64,000 nt of DNA from NCBI GenBank assembly GCA_963728875.1, contig CAVSLJ010000001.1, positions 744,001 to 808,000 on the forward strand, read 5' to 3'. The translations under genes were made by a program, and so were the position numbers. Of this stretch, positions 17,571 to 26,287 are shown piece by piece (the first letter of the stretch is position 1; every line of letters begins with the position of its first letter). Origin of the DNA: DASUPK01 sp963728875 (lineage in GTDB: Bacteria > Actinomycetota > Thermoleophilia > Solirubrobacterales > 70-9). The notes below the pieces were generated by a model. That model made no database searches and was not told the origin of the DNA. It saw only the letters and a list, made by a program, of their open reading frames with translations.

Positions 17571-18653
17571 TCAGCGAAACAGCGAGAGAAACCGGTGCTC
17601 GCGCGCCGCACCGACGCGGTCGACCCATTCGGCCGGGCTGTCCAGCTCGTCCGGCCGGGGCAGGGCGTCGGGCCCGCTCCAGGCGCGATTGAGCGTCCTG
17701 ATGCCGTGCGAGCGGACCACCTCATCGGCGAAGGCCTTGCCGCGGCGGTACTGCGCGAGCTTCATCTCCAGGCCGAGCACCTTGGAGACGATCGAGTCGA
17801 GCAGGCCGCGGCGGTCGCGATCGCGGTCGAGTGCGCGCCGCAGGTCGGTGTAGCCGGGATCGAGCTGGTCGCCGACCGCATCCATGACGTGCTCCGCATA
17901 GCCCTCCACGAGCGTCATCGTCGCGGTCAGCTTCTCCACCAGGAGGCGCTGCGGCTCGGGCCAGAGCAGCGTTGCGAGCTCGCCATTCGTCGCCGAGCGG
18001 ATCAGCTCGCGCGGGTTGGTGCGGGCCAGCTTGCCGAGGAACTCGCCGGGCTTGACCTCGATCGCCGCCTTCTCGAAGAGCTCCTCGGCGATCCCACCGA
18101 TGTGGTCGCGCAGCCAGGGGACGGCGGCGAAGTGCACGGCATGGGTCGTCTCGTGGAGGGCGATCCAGCGCAGGAAGAGGTCGCGGTCGACCTCGAGCCG
18201 CGAGCGCGCCGCGGAGAGGTTGGGGCCGACGAAGAGCAGCCTCGGAGCGCGCGCCGGGCCGATCAGGGCGACGTCGTACTGACCGATCACCCGCTGGGAC
18301 AGATAGCCGACGGCCAGACCGATCTCGGCGCCGGTGGCCGCGCCGACGATCGTGCGCTGCAGGCCGCTTTTCCCGTTCGAGTCCTTGACCCGTTCCTCGA
18401 GATGTGCCTCGACCCTGGTCGAGAGCTCCCGGAAGGTCTCCAGGTTGACCTGCGCCCACTCGGCTCGGTCAACCAGCTCGGCGGGCGGCACTCCGCCCCT
18501 CGGCTTGAGGCCCGTGTAGCGCCGCACCAGCTCGGCGGCGCGATCGGACTCGGAGCGGAGCTCCTCTTCCGTGCCGTCCCACCTCGGGCCGCTGCCCGAG
18601 AGCGCGCGGGCGACCCGCTCCGCCATGTTCCAATCGACGAGGCCCTCAGGCAT
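17571..18653 (-). CDS. Zincin-like metallopeptidase, DUF2342/F420-associated family
   Basis: A 360-residue protein with the zinc-binding HETTHAVHF helix (HExxH) near residue 165 and a second conserved EGYAEHVMDAVG stretch that carries the third ligand region. It begins VDWNMAERVARAL and contains GVLGYLSQ-like and PRLLFVGPNL segments typical of the actinobacterial family named coenzyme F420 biosynthesis-associated protein; a role in F420 itself is not proven. Its ATG overlaps the stop of the inositol-phosphatase-like gene by eight bases, so the two are coupled. Confidence 0.85.
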   Translation of the reverse strand: MPEGLVDWNMAERVARALSGSGPRWDGTEEELRSESDRAAELVRRYTGLKPRGGVPPAELVDRAEWAQVNLETFRELSTRVEAHLEERVKDSNGKSGLQRTIVGAATGAEIGLAVGYLSQRVIGQYDVALIGPARAPRLLFVGPNLSAARSRLEVDRDLFLRWIALHETTHAVHFAAVPWLRDHIGGIAEELFEKAAIEVKPGEFLGKLARTNPRELIRSATNGELATLLWPEPQRLLVEKLTATMTLVEGYAEHVMDAVGDQLDPGYTDLRRALDRDRDRRGLLDSIVSKVLGLEMKLAQYRRGKAFADEVVRSHGIRTLNRAWSGPDALPRPDELDSPAEWVDRVGAAREHRFLSLFR

Positions 18654-19476
18654 GAACAGCCTCCTGGGCCTCTCGCAGGACGGTCAGATCGGCCTGCGTC
18701 CGCGCCGCGGCCACGTCATAGCGGGCGCTCAGGTCGAGCGGCGCATCCTCGAGGCCTCCGTTGCCGAACGTGAGGGTCGCGCCGGCGCTCCTCGCGATCA
18801 GCTGCCCGGCAGCCGCATCGACCGAGCGGCAGGGCCGCGTGGTGATCATGCCGTCGTATCGGCCGCAGGCCACGTAGCACAGGCCCACCGCGATCGATCC
18901 GGGAGATCGAATTCGGTAGGCGCGGTCCTGGAGCGACTCCGTTGCCTTCATCACCCTCTCCGGCTTCGACGCCTCGAGCGCGACCAGCTCCAGTCCGTCG
19001 CCCTCCGGCGCCCTGATCGCACGGCCGTCGAGCTCCGCGCGGCCATCTCGGGTCGCCACGAACTCCTCGCCCGCGCCGAACTCGTATACGTAGCCGAAGT
19101 TCACGTCCTCCATCGAATCACCCTCGGCGACGGCGATGCTGACGCTGTGCAGGGGGATCGTGCGGCGCGCGTTGAGGGACCCGTCGATCGGGTCGATCAC
19201 GACCTTCACCGCCGAGGCGCCGTTCCCGAAGCTGACGGACCCGCGCTCCTCGGAGACCGCCGTGAACTCGTGGCCCTCCCGATGAAGCGCATCCAGCTCG
19301 GCGAAGACCGCGTCCTCGCAGAGCTTGTCGATGACGAGCGTGTTGTCGCCGCCCTCGCCGACGCCCTCGTACTGCGTGCGGGACTCGATCCCGCGATGCT
19401 CTGAGAAGACCTGCTTCTGCACCTCGACGGCCCGACGACAGGCAGCAATCCACTCGTCAGCGCTCGGGCCTGCCAC
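18646..19476 (-). CDS. Inositol monophosphatase-like enzyme
   Basis: About 276 residues. The metal and phosphate motifs of the family are recognisable: NTLVIDKLCEDAVFAEL, EERGSVSFG (for the usual GEE), VVIDPIDGSLNARRTIP (DPIDGS) and the closing DAAAGQLIARSAGATLTF (usual WDxAAG, here SVDAAAG, so Trp is Ser). It likely hydrolyses a sugar or inositol phosphate; the altered sites make the substrate uncertain. The start is unclear: GTG 19476 or GTG 19503, neither with a good ribosome site. It leads a two-gene operon with the zincin. Confidence 0.8.
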   Translation of the reverse strand: MAGPSADEWIAACRRAVEVQKQVFSEHRGIESRTQYEGVGEGGDNTLVIDKLCEDAVFAELDALHREGHEFTAVSEERGSVSFGNGASAVKVVIDPIDGSLNARRTIPLHSVSIAVAEGDSMEDVNFGYVYEFGAGEEFVATRDGRAELDGRAIRAPEGDGLELVALEASKPERVMKATESLQDRAYRIRSPGSIAVGLCYVACGRYDGMITTRPCRSVDAAAGQLIARSAGATLTFGNGGLEDAPLDLSARYDVAAARTQADLTVLREAQEAVHA

Positions 19477-19558
19477 GCGGGCCAGGTTAGCGATGCATTC
19501 CACGCGGCCAGCGGGAACGACGCTGGAGGTGGCGGATGCGTGGGTTAGCCTGAAATCG

Positions 19559-22500
19559 ATGGCTGAGGAGAGCGAACGCGGGCAGATCGGGCTGACCGAG
19601 CAGCAGGAGGCCGTGGTCGACCACCGGCAGGGCGCTCTGCTCGTCCTGGGGGCCGCCGGGAGCGGCCGCACGGAGGCGCTGGCGCGCCGGCTGAGCCGTC
19701 TGGTTGCCGAGGACCGAAAGCCGCTCGTCCTGACGCGCTCGGCCGCAGCGGCAAACCGCATCCGTGCCCGGGCGGAGGAGACGATCGAAACAGCGTATGA
19801 AGAGCTGGTCGTCCACACTCATCCGGCCGCGGCGGCCCGGATCCTGCGCGAGCACGCGACCGAGGCGGAGCTGGATCCCTTCTTCGAGTCGCTGAGCCCT
19901 GCCGAGCGCCTCGCGATGCTGCTCGACCGGATCGACGAGCTGCCCCTGCGGCGCCACGAGATCCGCGGGAATCCGGCGGGCCTGCTGGCCCGCATCGTCG
20001 ACCGGATCGACGCTCTGAAGTCCGCGGGCGTGACGGCCGAGCGGTTCAACCGCTGGTCCGAGGAGCAGGCCGGGGGGTCGGTGTCCGAGCGGGACTCCGC
20101 CGCGAGGGAGCGCGAGTTCGCCGAGCTCTACGAGCTGCACGACTCGATGCTGCGCGCCGCGGGCGCGATGGACGACATCGACGCCGTCATCGAGCTGACC
20201 AGGCTGCTCGAGGAGCGACCGGCTCTCGCCGAGGCCGTCTCGGCGCGCTTTCCCGACCTGATCCTCGACGAGGCCGAGGACGCCTGCCCGGCCGAACGGT
20301 CGCTGATCGATGCGTTGGCGCGCCGGGCGGAGAGCGCGGTCATCTCCTGTGACGACGAGCAGTCGCGTGCACCCTGCAGCCCCGCGTCCGCGTGGGCGCG
20401 CCAGGCGTTCTCACCGCAGGAGGTGACGCTGGAGCCGAGCTGGCGCTACGGCGGGGATCTGCTCGACGCCGCACATGCCGTGGTCGCCCCGTCCGAACGG
20501 GAAGTCGAGGTCGATCGCCGCGCCGCCGGGCCCTCGACCAGGGTGCGCTTCTGGTGCGGGACCAACGAACGGGCCGAGGCCCAGGCGGTCGCCCGCGACA
20601 TCGAGGCGGCGCTGGCGGCGGGCGACGTGAAGATGGAGGGGGTGTGCGTGGCGGTGCCGAGCGGTGGCGGCAGGGCTCGGGGCATCGCCGCCGCGCTGGA
20701 GGAACGCCGTGTCCCCTACCGGGTCAGCGGTCCCGGTGCCTTCTTCCAGCGGTCCGAGGTGCGTGACGTGATCGCCTGGCTGCGCCTGCTCGCGGATCCG
20801 ACCGATGCGGCCGCCGCGATCCGCGCCCTGAGTAGGCCGCCGGTGGAGCTCAGGTCGGTCGACCTGGCGCGCTGCACGACGATCGCCCGGCGCCGCAAGC
20901 TCGACATGGTCTCGGCGCTCGAGGCGTCGCTGGAGAGCCCGCAGATCCCGCCCGAGGCCCGCGACCGGATCCGCGAGTTCCTGCAGCTGCACCGCGCGGC
21001 CGCCCGGGCGATGGGCGAGATGCGCGCCGACGTCTTCGTTCGCAGGCTGATCGAGCGGATCGGCTTCCGTCGGCACCGGCTGTTCGCCGCCCATCCGGAG
21101 GCGGCCGAGCGGCTTCGGAACCTTTCCCGGCTGGGCGAGCTGGCCGCCGCCTGGACCCGCCGCGAGCCGACCGGGTCAAACCGGGACTTCGTCCGCTACC
21201 TGGTCGCGGTCTCGGAAGCCGGCGTGCCACCGGTCGACGAGCCCAGCGAGCCGACGGCGGACGCGGTCAGGGTGATGCCGCTGGAGCGAACCAAGGGCCT
21301 CGAGTTCTCCCGGGTCTACGTCGTCGGGCTGCACGCGGGGGCGGTCCCTGGCGCGGAGCCCGCCGGGCCCCCCGTGGTCCCGGCCGGCGTTGGGGCGGGT
21401 GGCCCGGCGCATGAGGACGAGCAGCGGCGCCTGCTCTACGTGGCGATGACACGCGCCCGCGACGAGCTGGTGCTGTCGCGGCCGGCCGCGACGGAGGCGG
21501 GCAACGTGCGACCGTCGCCGTTCTACGAGGACGCTCGCGCGGTGCTGGACGCCGGCGAGCAGGAACAGGGCGAGGAGCTGTTCGGGCCCGCCGAGGGCCT
21601 GCAGGCCACCTATCGGATGATCCAGGACGAGGTGCTCGAGGAGGCCTGGCGTGCGGGTGGCAAGCTCCGCGAGCCCCGCCTCGACACCTACGTCGACGTC
21701 ACCCGGGCGGTCGCGCGGTTCCTGGAGCTGGTCAAGCTCGCCGGCCTGATCCAGGGATCCAGCGAGGAGCCCGCCGCCGACGCGCTGGCCGCGATCAACG
21801 ACCTGCTCGACCACGCGATCTCACCGGAGCAGCGGACCGCGCTCCACGATTCCGGCCTCGACGCCTACCTGCTCGACGAGGAGGGCGCCGCCAAGCGCCG
21901 TCGCGAGCTGATCGAGCAGCGCGACGAGCCGTCGCTGGAGGCCTTCCTGCCGCGCCGCGGCGAGGGGCTGGCTCTCTCCGCGACCGACATCACCCTCTAC
22001 CGGACCTGCCCGCTCAAGTACAAGTTCGCGCGGGTCTTCGGGATCCCGCAGGAGACGACGATCAACCAGCGCTTCGGGATCGTCATCCACCAGGTCCTGG
22101 AGCGGTTCCATGGCCAGCAGGCCCCGGGTACCGAAGAGCAGGCCGAGGCCGGCAGCCTCGAGCGCCTGATGTCGCTGTTCGCCGCCGCCTGGCGGCGCTC
22201 AGGATTCGGCGAGTCGGACGACGAGCTGCAGTTCCGCGAGAAGGCGATCGAGGCGCTGCACCGCTACCACGCCCGCGAGGTGGCGAGCGGCTCCCACCCG
22301 CGCTGGGTGGAGCGCAAGTTCGACTTCCGGATCGGCCCCCATCACCTTCGCGGGCGGGTCGACCGCGTCGACCAGCTTCCCAGCGGCGGGTACGAGCTGA
22401 TCGACTACAAGACCGGCGACCCCAAGGCAGCTCGAGAGCTCGAGTCCGACGTTCAGCTCGCGATCTACCGGCTTGCCGCACGCGAGGCCTGGCGGCTGGA

Positions 22501-22702
22501 GGGCGCCGCGGGCAGCTACTGGTACGTCCTCGCCGACGAGAAGGTCGCCGTCGGGGGCTCGCCCGATGACCTGGAGCGCGTCGAGAGCGTGGTCCTCGAG
22601 GTCGGCGAGGGCATCCTCGGGCAGGACTTCGAGCCGCGCCCGTCGCCCGAGATCTGCTCCTGGTGCGACTTCCGCCTGATCTGCCCGGCCTCAGAAGCGT
22701 GA
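19559..22702 (+). CDS. UvrD/AddA-like helicase fused to PD-(D/E)XK nuclease with Fe-S cysteines
   Basis: A 1,047-residue superfamily 1A helicase-nuclease, similar in plan to actinobacterial AdnB/RecB-like proteins of double-strand break processing. Motif I is GAAGSGRTEA with Arg37 in place of the invariant Lys; motif II is LDEAED (usual DEAQD); motif VI EQRRLLYVAMTRARDEL is good. The C-terminal 250 residues hold the nuclease: CPLKYKF, the HQVLERFH helix, GRVDRVD and ELIDYKTG, ending CSWCDFRLIC, which completes a four-Cys iron-sulfur site as in AddB. ATG 19559 is chosen because homology starts there. The motif I change may weaken ATP use. Confidence 0.88.
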   Translation: MAEESERGQIGLTEQQEAVVDHRQGALLVLGAAGSGRTEALARRLSRLVAEDRKPLVLTRSAAAANRIRARAEETIETAYEELVVHTHPAAAARILREHATEAELDPFFESLSPAERLAMLLDRIDELPLRRHEIRGNPAGLLARIVDRIDALKSAGVTAERFNRWSEEQAGGSVSERDSAAREREFAELYELHDSMLRAAGAMDDIDAVIELTRLLEERPALAEAVSARFPDLILDEAEDACPAERSLIDALARRAESAVISCDDEQSRAPCSPASAWARQAFSPQEVTLEPSWRYGGDLLDAAHAVVAPSEREVEVDRRAAGPSTRVRFWCGTNERAEAQAVARDIEAALAAGDVKMEGVCVAVPSGGGRARGIAAALEERRVPYRVSGPGAFFQRSEVRDVIAWLRLLADPTDAAAAIRALSRPPVELRSVDLARCTTIARRRKLDMVSALEASLESPQIPPEARDRIREFLQLHRAAARAMGEMRADVFVRRLIERIGFRRHRLFAAHPEAAERLRNLSRLGELAAAWTRREPTGSNRDFVRYLVAVSEAGVPPVDEPSEPTADAVRVMPLERTKGLEFSRVYVVGLHAGAVPGAEPAGPPVVPAGVGAGGPAHEDEQRRLLYVAMTRARDELVLSRPAATEAGNVRPSPFYEDARAVLDAGEQEQGEELFGPAEGLQATYRMIQDEVLEEAWRAGGKLREPRLDTYVDVTRAVARFLELVKLAGLIQGSSEEPAADALAAINDLLDHAISPEQRTALHDSGLDAYLLDEEGAAKRRRELIEQRDEPSLEAFLPRRGEGLALSATDITLYRTCPLKYKFARVFGIPQETTINQRFGIVIHQVLERFHGQQAPGTEEQAEAGSLERLMSLFAAAWRRSGFGESDDELQFREKAIEALHRYHAREVASGSHPRWVERKFDFRIGPHHLRGRVDRVDQLPSGGYELIDYKTGDPKAARELESDVQLAIYRLAAREAWRLEGAAGSYWYVLADEKVAVGGSPDDLERVESVVLEVGEGILGQDFEPRPSPEICSWCDFRLICPASEA

Positions 22703-22714
22703 CCGAAGTCACGC

Positions 22715-22747
22715 GTACATTTGTACAACTTTGTGGTACATTTGTAC
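22715..22747. promoter_or_regulatory. Tandem TetR-type operators before the SMR gene
   Basis: GTACATTTGTAC (a near-perfect palindrome) occurs twice, at 22715-22726 and 22736-22747, with starts 21 bases apart, about two helical turns. They lie directly upstream of the SMR efflux gene whose operon carries a TetR gene, the likely binder. Confidence 0.65.
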
Positions 22748-22753
22748 ACAGCC

Positions 22754-23077
22754 ATGTTGGCCTGGATCTATCTATCAGTGGCAATTGCGACCGAGGTGGT
22801 CGGCACCGTCTTCCTCCGCTACACCGACGGCTTCACCCGGCCCGCTCCGTCGATCCTCGTGATCGTCATGTACGTGCTGTCGCTCTGGCTCACCGCTCTG
22901 GCCCTGAAGGGGCTGGAGATCAGCCTGGCCTACGCGGTCTGGGCGGGGGTGGGCACCGCAGCGATCGCGATCATCGGCATGGCGGCGATGGGCGAGACAG
23001 TCAACGCGCTCAAGCTGGCGAGCATCGTGCTGGTGATCAGCGGAGTCGTCGGCCTGAACCTCTCGGGAGCGAATTAG
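22754..23077 (+). CDS. Small multidrug resistance (SMR) efflux protein
   Basis: A 107-residue, four-helix proton-coupled exporter of the EmrE/QacE/SugE family. Glu14 in the first helix (YLSVAIATEVVGT) is the essential ion and drug site. ALKGLEISLAYAVWAGVGTA is the family signature, in the form of drug-exporting (Qac) members. ATG 22754 sits seven bases after the second operator, so repression would block transcription tightly. The TetR gene follows by six bases. Confidence 0.93.
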   Translation: MLAWIYLSVAIATEVVGTVFLRYTDGFTRPAPSILVIVMYVLSLWLTALALKGLEISLAYAVWAGVGTAAIAIIGMAAMGETVNALKLASIVLVISGVVGLNLSGAN

Positions 23078-23083
23078 CCTGAG

Positions 23084-23677
23084 ATGGCGACCGCGGAGCC
23101 GGCGACCAAGGGCCGCCGCGAGCAGATTCTGGAAGCGGCGCTGCGCGTCATCGGGCGGGACGGCCGCGAGGCCGTGACACATCGGGCCGTGGCCGAGGAA
23201 GCGGGCGTTCCCCTCGGCTCGACGACCTACTACTTCGACTCGCGAGACGACCTGCTCGGCCAGGCGCTGGAGCACGTCGCCGCCCAGGAGGTCGAGCGCT
23301 ACGCGCGGCTCGGCGAGGACCTTCGCAACGTCAAATCGGGTCGCGCGCTTGCGGACCGGCTGATCTCAGAGCTGGTGGCCGCCGCGGAGGACCGGGTCGC
23401 ATACATCGCCGAATACGAGCTCTGGCTCGAGGCGGGCCGGCGTCCGGACCTTCGCGAGGCGGCTCAGGGCTGGTGCAACGCCGAGCAGTACGCGGTGGCC
23501 GCGGCGATGGAGAACCTGGGGTCGAGCGATCCGCGTGCCGACGCGAGCCTGGTCGTCGCCACCCTCGACGGCCTTGGGGAGCGGGTGCTGGCGCGCGAAG
23601 AGGATCCCGCCGCGGCCGCACTGGAGCTGAAGCCCGAGCTGCGGCGGCTGATCGAGCGCCTGCTGGGCCAGGGCTAG
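23084..23677 (+). CDS. TetR family regulator of the SMR pump
   Basis: A 197-residue repressor. The DNA-binding part (GRREQILEAALRVIGRDG, VTHRAVAEEAGVPLGSTTYYF) is at residues 8-60 and the rest is a helical ligand domain. YFDSRDDLL after the recognition helix is typical of the QacR/AcrR relatives. It is co-transcribed with the SMR gene and likely binds the paired GTACATTTGTAC sites. The stop shares CTAG with the convergent PAC2 gene. Confidence 0.9.
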   Translation: MATAEPATKGRREQILEAALRVIGRDGREAVTHRAVAEEAGVPLGSTTYYFDSRDDLLGQALEHVAAQEVERYARLGEDLRNVKSGRALADRLISELVAAAEDRVAYIAEYELWLEAGRRPDLREAAQGWCNAEQYAVAAAMENLGSSDPRADASLVVATLDGLGERVLAREEDPAAAALELKPELRRLIERLLGQG

Positions 23678-24546
23678 GCCTCGGGGCTGCCGCCCTGCTG
23701 GCGGAGGTAGCGCTCGAAATCCCTCGCCAGGGACTCGCCCGAGGGGACATCGCCCTCGACGTCGAGTTGGTCCGCCTGCTCGGCCTCCAGGCGCTGGACC
23801 AGCTCCTCGATCTCCGGGTTCGCCGCGACGGCGCGGCTGACCTGGCTCTCATAGGACTCTGACTCCTCCTCCAGGCCGGTCGCCTCCACCGCCACTCCGA
23901 CGAGGCCCTCGAGCCTGCGCAGCAGCGCCAGCGCCGCCTTCGGGTTGGGGACGGCGGCGACGTAGTGGGGAACGGCGGCCCAGAGGCTTGCCGATGGGAT
24001 CCCACGCCGGCGGCAGGAGTCGTGGAGAACGCCGACGACGCCGGTGGGGCCTTCGTAGTTCGAGCGCGCCAGGTCGAGGCGCTCCACGAGCTCCTCGTCC
24101 GAGGCGAGACCGGTGATCGGCACCGGCAGGGTGTGCGCGACGTCTGCGATCAGGGCGCCGAGCGTGACCACCATCTCCACGCCCAGCATCTCGGCCGCGT
24201 CCGCGATCCCGTCCGCGAAGGTCCGCCAGCGGAGGTTGGGCTCGGTGCCGGCGAGCAGCACGAGGTCCCTCTCGGCGCCGGCGGGCGTGGCGGTGAGCAG
24301 GACGTTGCCGGGCCACTCGATCTCGCGGCTCTGGCCCTCGGTCAGCCGGATCGTCGGCCGGTTGGCCTGGAAGTCGAAGAACTCCTCCGGATCGATCTGC
24401 GCGATCACCTCCGCATCGAGTGACTCCGCGGCGGTGGTCAGTGCTGTCGTGGCCGAGCCCGCCGCATCGTTCCAGCCCGCGAAAGCACATACCAGGACCG
24501 GAGATCGAAGCTGCGGGGGCTCGGCCTCCCAGGCGAGCGCGTCCAT
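23674..24546 (-). CDS. PAC2 family protein
   Basis: A 290-residue protein of the PAC2 (proteasome assembly chaperone 2-like) family found through actinobacteria. Marks: PVLVCAFAGWNDAAGSAT at the N-terminus, then EEFFDFQANRPTI, LLAGTEPNLRWRTF, GVEMVVTLGAL and GVLHDSC. In archaea and eukaryotes relatives assist proteasome assembly; the bacterial role is not settled. The tail is acidic and helical. No proteasome gene is in the window. Confidence 0.88.
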   Translation of the reverse strand: MDALAWEAEPPQLRSPVLVCAFAGWNDAAGSATTALTTAAESLDAEVIAQIDPEEFFDFQANRPTIRLTEGQSREIEWPGNVLLTATPAGAERDLVLLAGTEPNLRWRTFADGIADAAEMLGVEMVVTLGALIADVAHTLPVPITGLASDEELVERLDLARSNYEGPTGVVGVLHDSCRRRGIPSASLWAAVPHYVAAVPNPKAALALLRRLEGLVGVAVEATGLEEESESYESQVSRAVAANPEIEELVQRLEAEQADQLDVEGDVPSGESLARDFERYLRQQGGSPEA

Positions 24547-24610
24547 GGGGCGAGACTAGCGAGTTGCCGCGTCGGGACACCCCGGTCGTGCCTCTCCTGT
24601 CCGGTGGAGT

Positions 24611-25516
24611 TTGCAGACTCAGGGAGTGGAAGCCACGGCCGCATCCCCCCAGATCGCCGAGCTGCGGCCCGGGCAGCGCTTTCGAGGCACGTACGCGTGC
24701 GCACGCAAGGACAGGCTCTCCGCCCGCAACGGCTCCATCTATCTCTCGCTGGAGCTGCGCGACCGCAGCGGATCGATCCCCGCTCGCGTGTTCCGGGAGG
24801 TCGATCGCCTCGCCGGGCGCTTCGAGCGCGGAGATGCAATCCGTGTCTCGGGCAAGGTCGAGCGCTTCAGGGGCGAGCTGGTCGCCGAGGTCGACGACAT
24901 CCAGCCGCTGGCCGACGGCGAGCTCGATCCGTCCGAGTTCCTGCCCGCCGCGTACCGAAACGCCGAGGAGCTGGAGGGCTTTCTCGAGCACCTCACGCGC
25001 GAGGTTCACGACGAGCCGCTCCGCCAGGTGGTTCAGCGGGTGCTGTTCACCGAGCCCGTCGCCGCCGAGTTCCGGCGTGCGCCCTGCACCAGGGCGGGTC
25101 ACCACTCCTACGTCGGCGGGCTGATCGAGCACACCGTCGCGGTCGGCACCCTCGTCGGCGAGGTCTGCCAGCTCCACCCCCGCCTCGACTCCGACCTGCT
25201 GATGGCGGCGGCCCTGCTTCACGACGTCGGCAAGACGCGCGAGTTCAGCTACGGCGCGGAGTTCGGGATCACGGAGGAGGGCCGCCTGATCGGCCATCTC
25301 GCGCTCGGAGCCGAGATCGTGGGCTCCGCGGCCGGTGGTCTGCCGCCCGAGCGCCGGGCGGCCCTGCTCCACTGCGTGCTCTCGCACCATGGGGCCGACG
25401 GGAACCGCTCCGGCTCAGGGGGGCGGGGATTCGGAACCCCGGAGGCGCTGGCTCTCTATCGGTTGAACGCCCTGGACGCCGGGGTCAAGGGCGCGCTGGA
25501 GCACGGCCTCTCCTAG
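24611..25516 (+). CDS. OB-fold plus HD-domain phosphohydrolase/exonuclease (YhaM-like)
   Basis: A 301-residue protein. Residues about 10-95 are an OB-fold nucleic-acid binding domain (FRGTYACARKDRL, GSIPARVF, GKVERFRGELVAEVDDI). Residues about 140-285 are an HD domain with HHSYVGGLIEHT, ALLHDVGKT and LSHHG, which bind metals. This order is that of the 3'-5' exoribonuclease YhaM/CBF1. TTG 24611 or GTG 24626 may be the start; neither is well supported. Its stop shares CTAG with the convergent TauE gene. Confidence 0.83.
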   Translation: MQTQGVEATAASPQIAELRPGQRFRGTYACARKDRLSARNGSIYLSLELRDRSGSIPARVFREVDRLAGRFERGDAIRVSGKVERFRGELVAEVDDIQPLADGELDPSEFLPAAYRNAEELEGFLEHLTREVHDEPLRQVVQRVLFTEPVAAEFRRAPCTRAGHHSYVGGLIEHTVAVGTLVGEVCQLHPRLDSDLLMAAALLHDVGKTREFSYGAEFGITEEGRLIGHLALGAEIVGSAAGGLPPERRAALLHCVLSHHGADGNRSGSGGRGFGTPEALALYRLNALDAGVKGALEHGLS

Positions 25517-25893
25517 CCCGATTCCTGCGAGGGCCGAAGGGCCCGCATGACGAGCTGCGCCGCGATCAGCAGCGCCAGGCCGGCGAAGGTCAGCTCCAGG
25601 GCCCGCTGGGGGATCGTGTTGGAGGTGACCACCCCGATCGCCACTCCGATGGGCGAGAGCGCGCCGATCACCAGACCCTCCCGCACCCGGACGTTCCCAT
25701 AGCCCCGCTGGCGCCAGACGGCCACCAGAGCGACCGGAACGATCGCGAGGAGCGAGGTGGCCTCCGCGCGGACCTGCGTCTCGTCCATGAAGATCGCCAG
25801 CGCCGGCACGAAGAGAACGCCGCCACCCACCCCGAGCAGGCCGCCGACCATCCCGCCCGCGAAGCCCATGATTGCGGCTGCGATCGAGCTCAC
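25513..25893 (-). CDS. Half-size TauE/SafE (TSUP) transporter, second half
   Basis: A 126-residue membrane protein with four hydrophobic segments. IAAAIMGFAGGMVGGLLGVGGG is the glycine-rich signature of the TSUP repeat (sulfite/anion export), here as IAAAIMGFAGG and MVGGLLGVGGG. It is only half the usual 250 residues and corresponds to one of the two repeats. Its GTG overlaps the stop of the companion half as GTGA, so the halves are made together and probably pair in the membrane. Confidence 0.82.
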   Translation of the reverse strand: MSSIAAAIMGFAGGMVGGLLGVGGGVLFVPALAIFMDETQVRAEATSLLAIVPVALVAVWRQRGYGNVRVREGLVIGALSPIGVAIGVVTSNTIPQRALELTFAGLALLIAAQLVMRALRPSQESG

Positions 25894-26252
25894 GAGAGGA
25901 TCAGCTTCGCGGCGATGACGACGAGGAGGCCGGCGAACAGGAGGGAGATCGCCCGCTCGGGAATCCGCTGCTGGAGAGCCGTTCCGGCGATCGCACCCCC
26001 GATGGCGGGGACGCCGACCAGGGCGGCGTTGGGCGGATCGACGTTGCCGTAGAACGCCTGCAGCGTCACGGCCACGGCCGCGATCACCACGATGGCCATC
26101 AGGCTGGTCCCGGTGGCCTCCCTGGCGCCGTAACCCAGCCAGACGATCAGCAGAGGGACGATCACGCTGCCTCCTCCCACGCCGAGCAGCCCGCTGAACG
26201 CGCCGCCCGCAGTGCCGATCGCCGCCAGCTTCAGGGTTCGCGACTCCAGCAT
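25890..26252 (-). CDS. Half-size TauE/SafE (TSUP) transporter, first half
   Basis: A 120-residue membrane protein with four segments and the repeat signature TAGGAFSGLLGVGGGSVIVP. Like its neighbour it matches one repeat of a normal TauE/SafE protein. ATG 26252 is chosen since TAGTAT, a possible -10 box, lies about ten bases upstream and would give a nearly leaderless message. Substrate may be sulfite, sulfonate or another organic anion; the sequence does not decide. Confidence 0.8.
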   Translation of the reverse strand: MLESRTLKLAAIGTAGGAFSGLLGVGGGSVIVPLLIVWLGYGAREATGTSLMAIVVIAAVAVTLQAFYGNVDPPNAALVGVPAIGGAIAGTALQQRIPERAISLLFAGLLVVIAAKLILS

Positions 26253-26287
26253 GGCGGGCGATACTACGGCGATGGGACCCACGGAGG

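Noticed and set aside
14361..19476. Cell-wall gene cluster joining GT87, mrp, RVEP protein, zincin and the inositol-phosphatase-like gene
   Set aside because: A strong terminator at 16783-16809 and a separate promoter for mrp split them; shared strand alone does not show a shared task.
22698..22713. CGTGAC-CGAA-GTCACG hairpin over the helicase stop as a terminator
   Set aside because: The stem is only six bases and no T-run follows; it lies next to SMR operators and may be chance.
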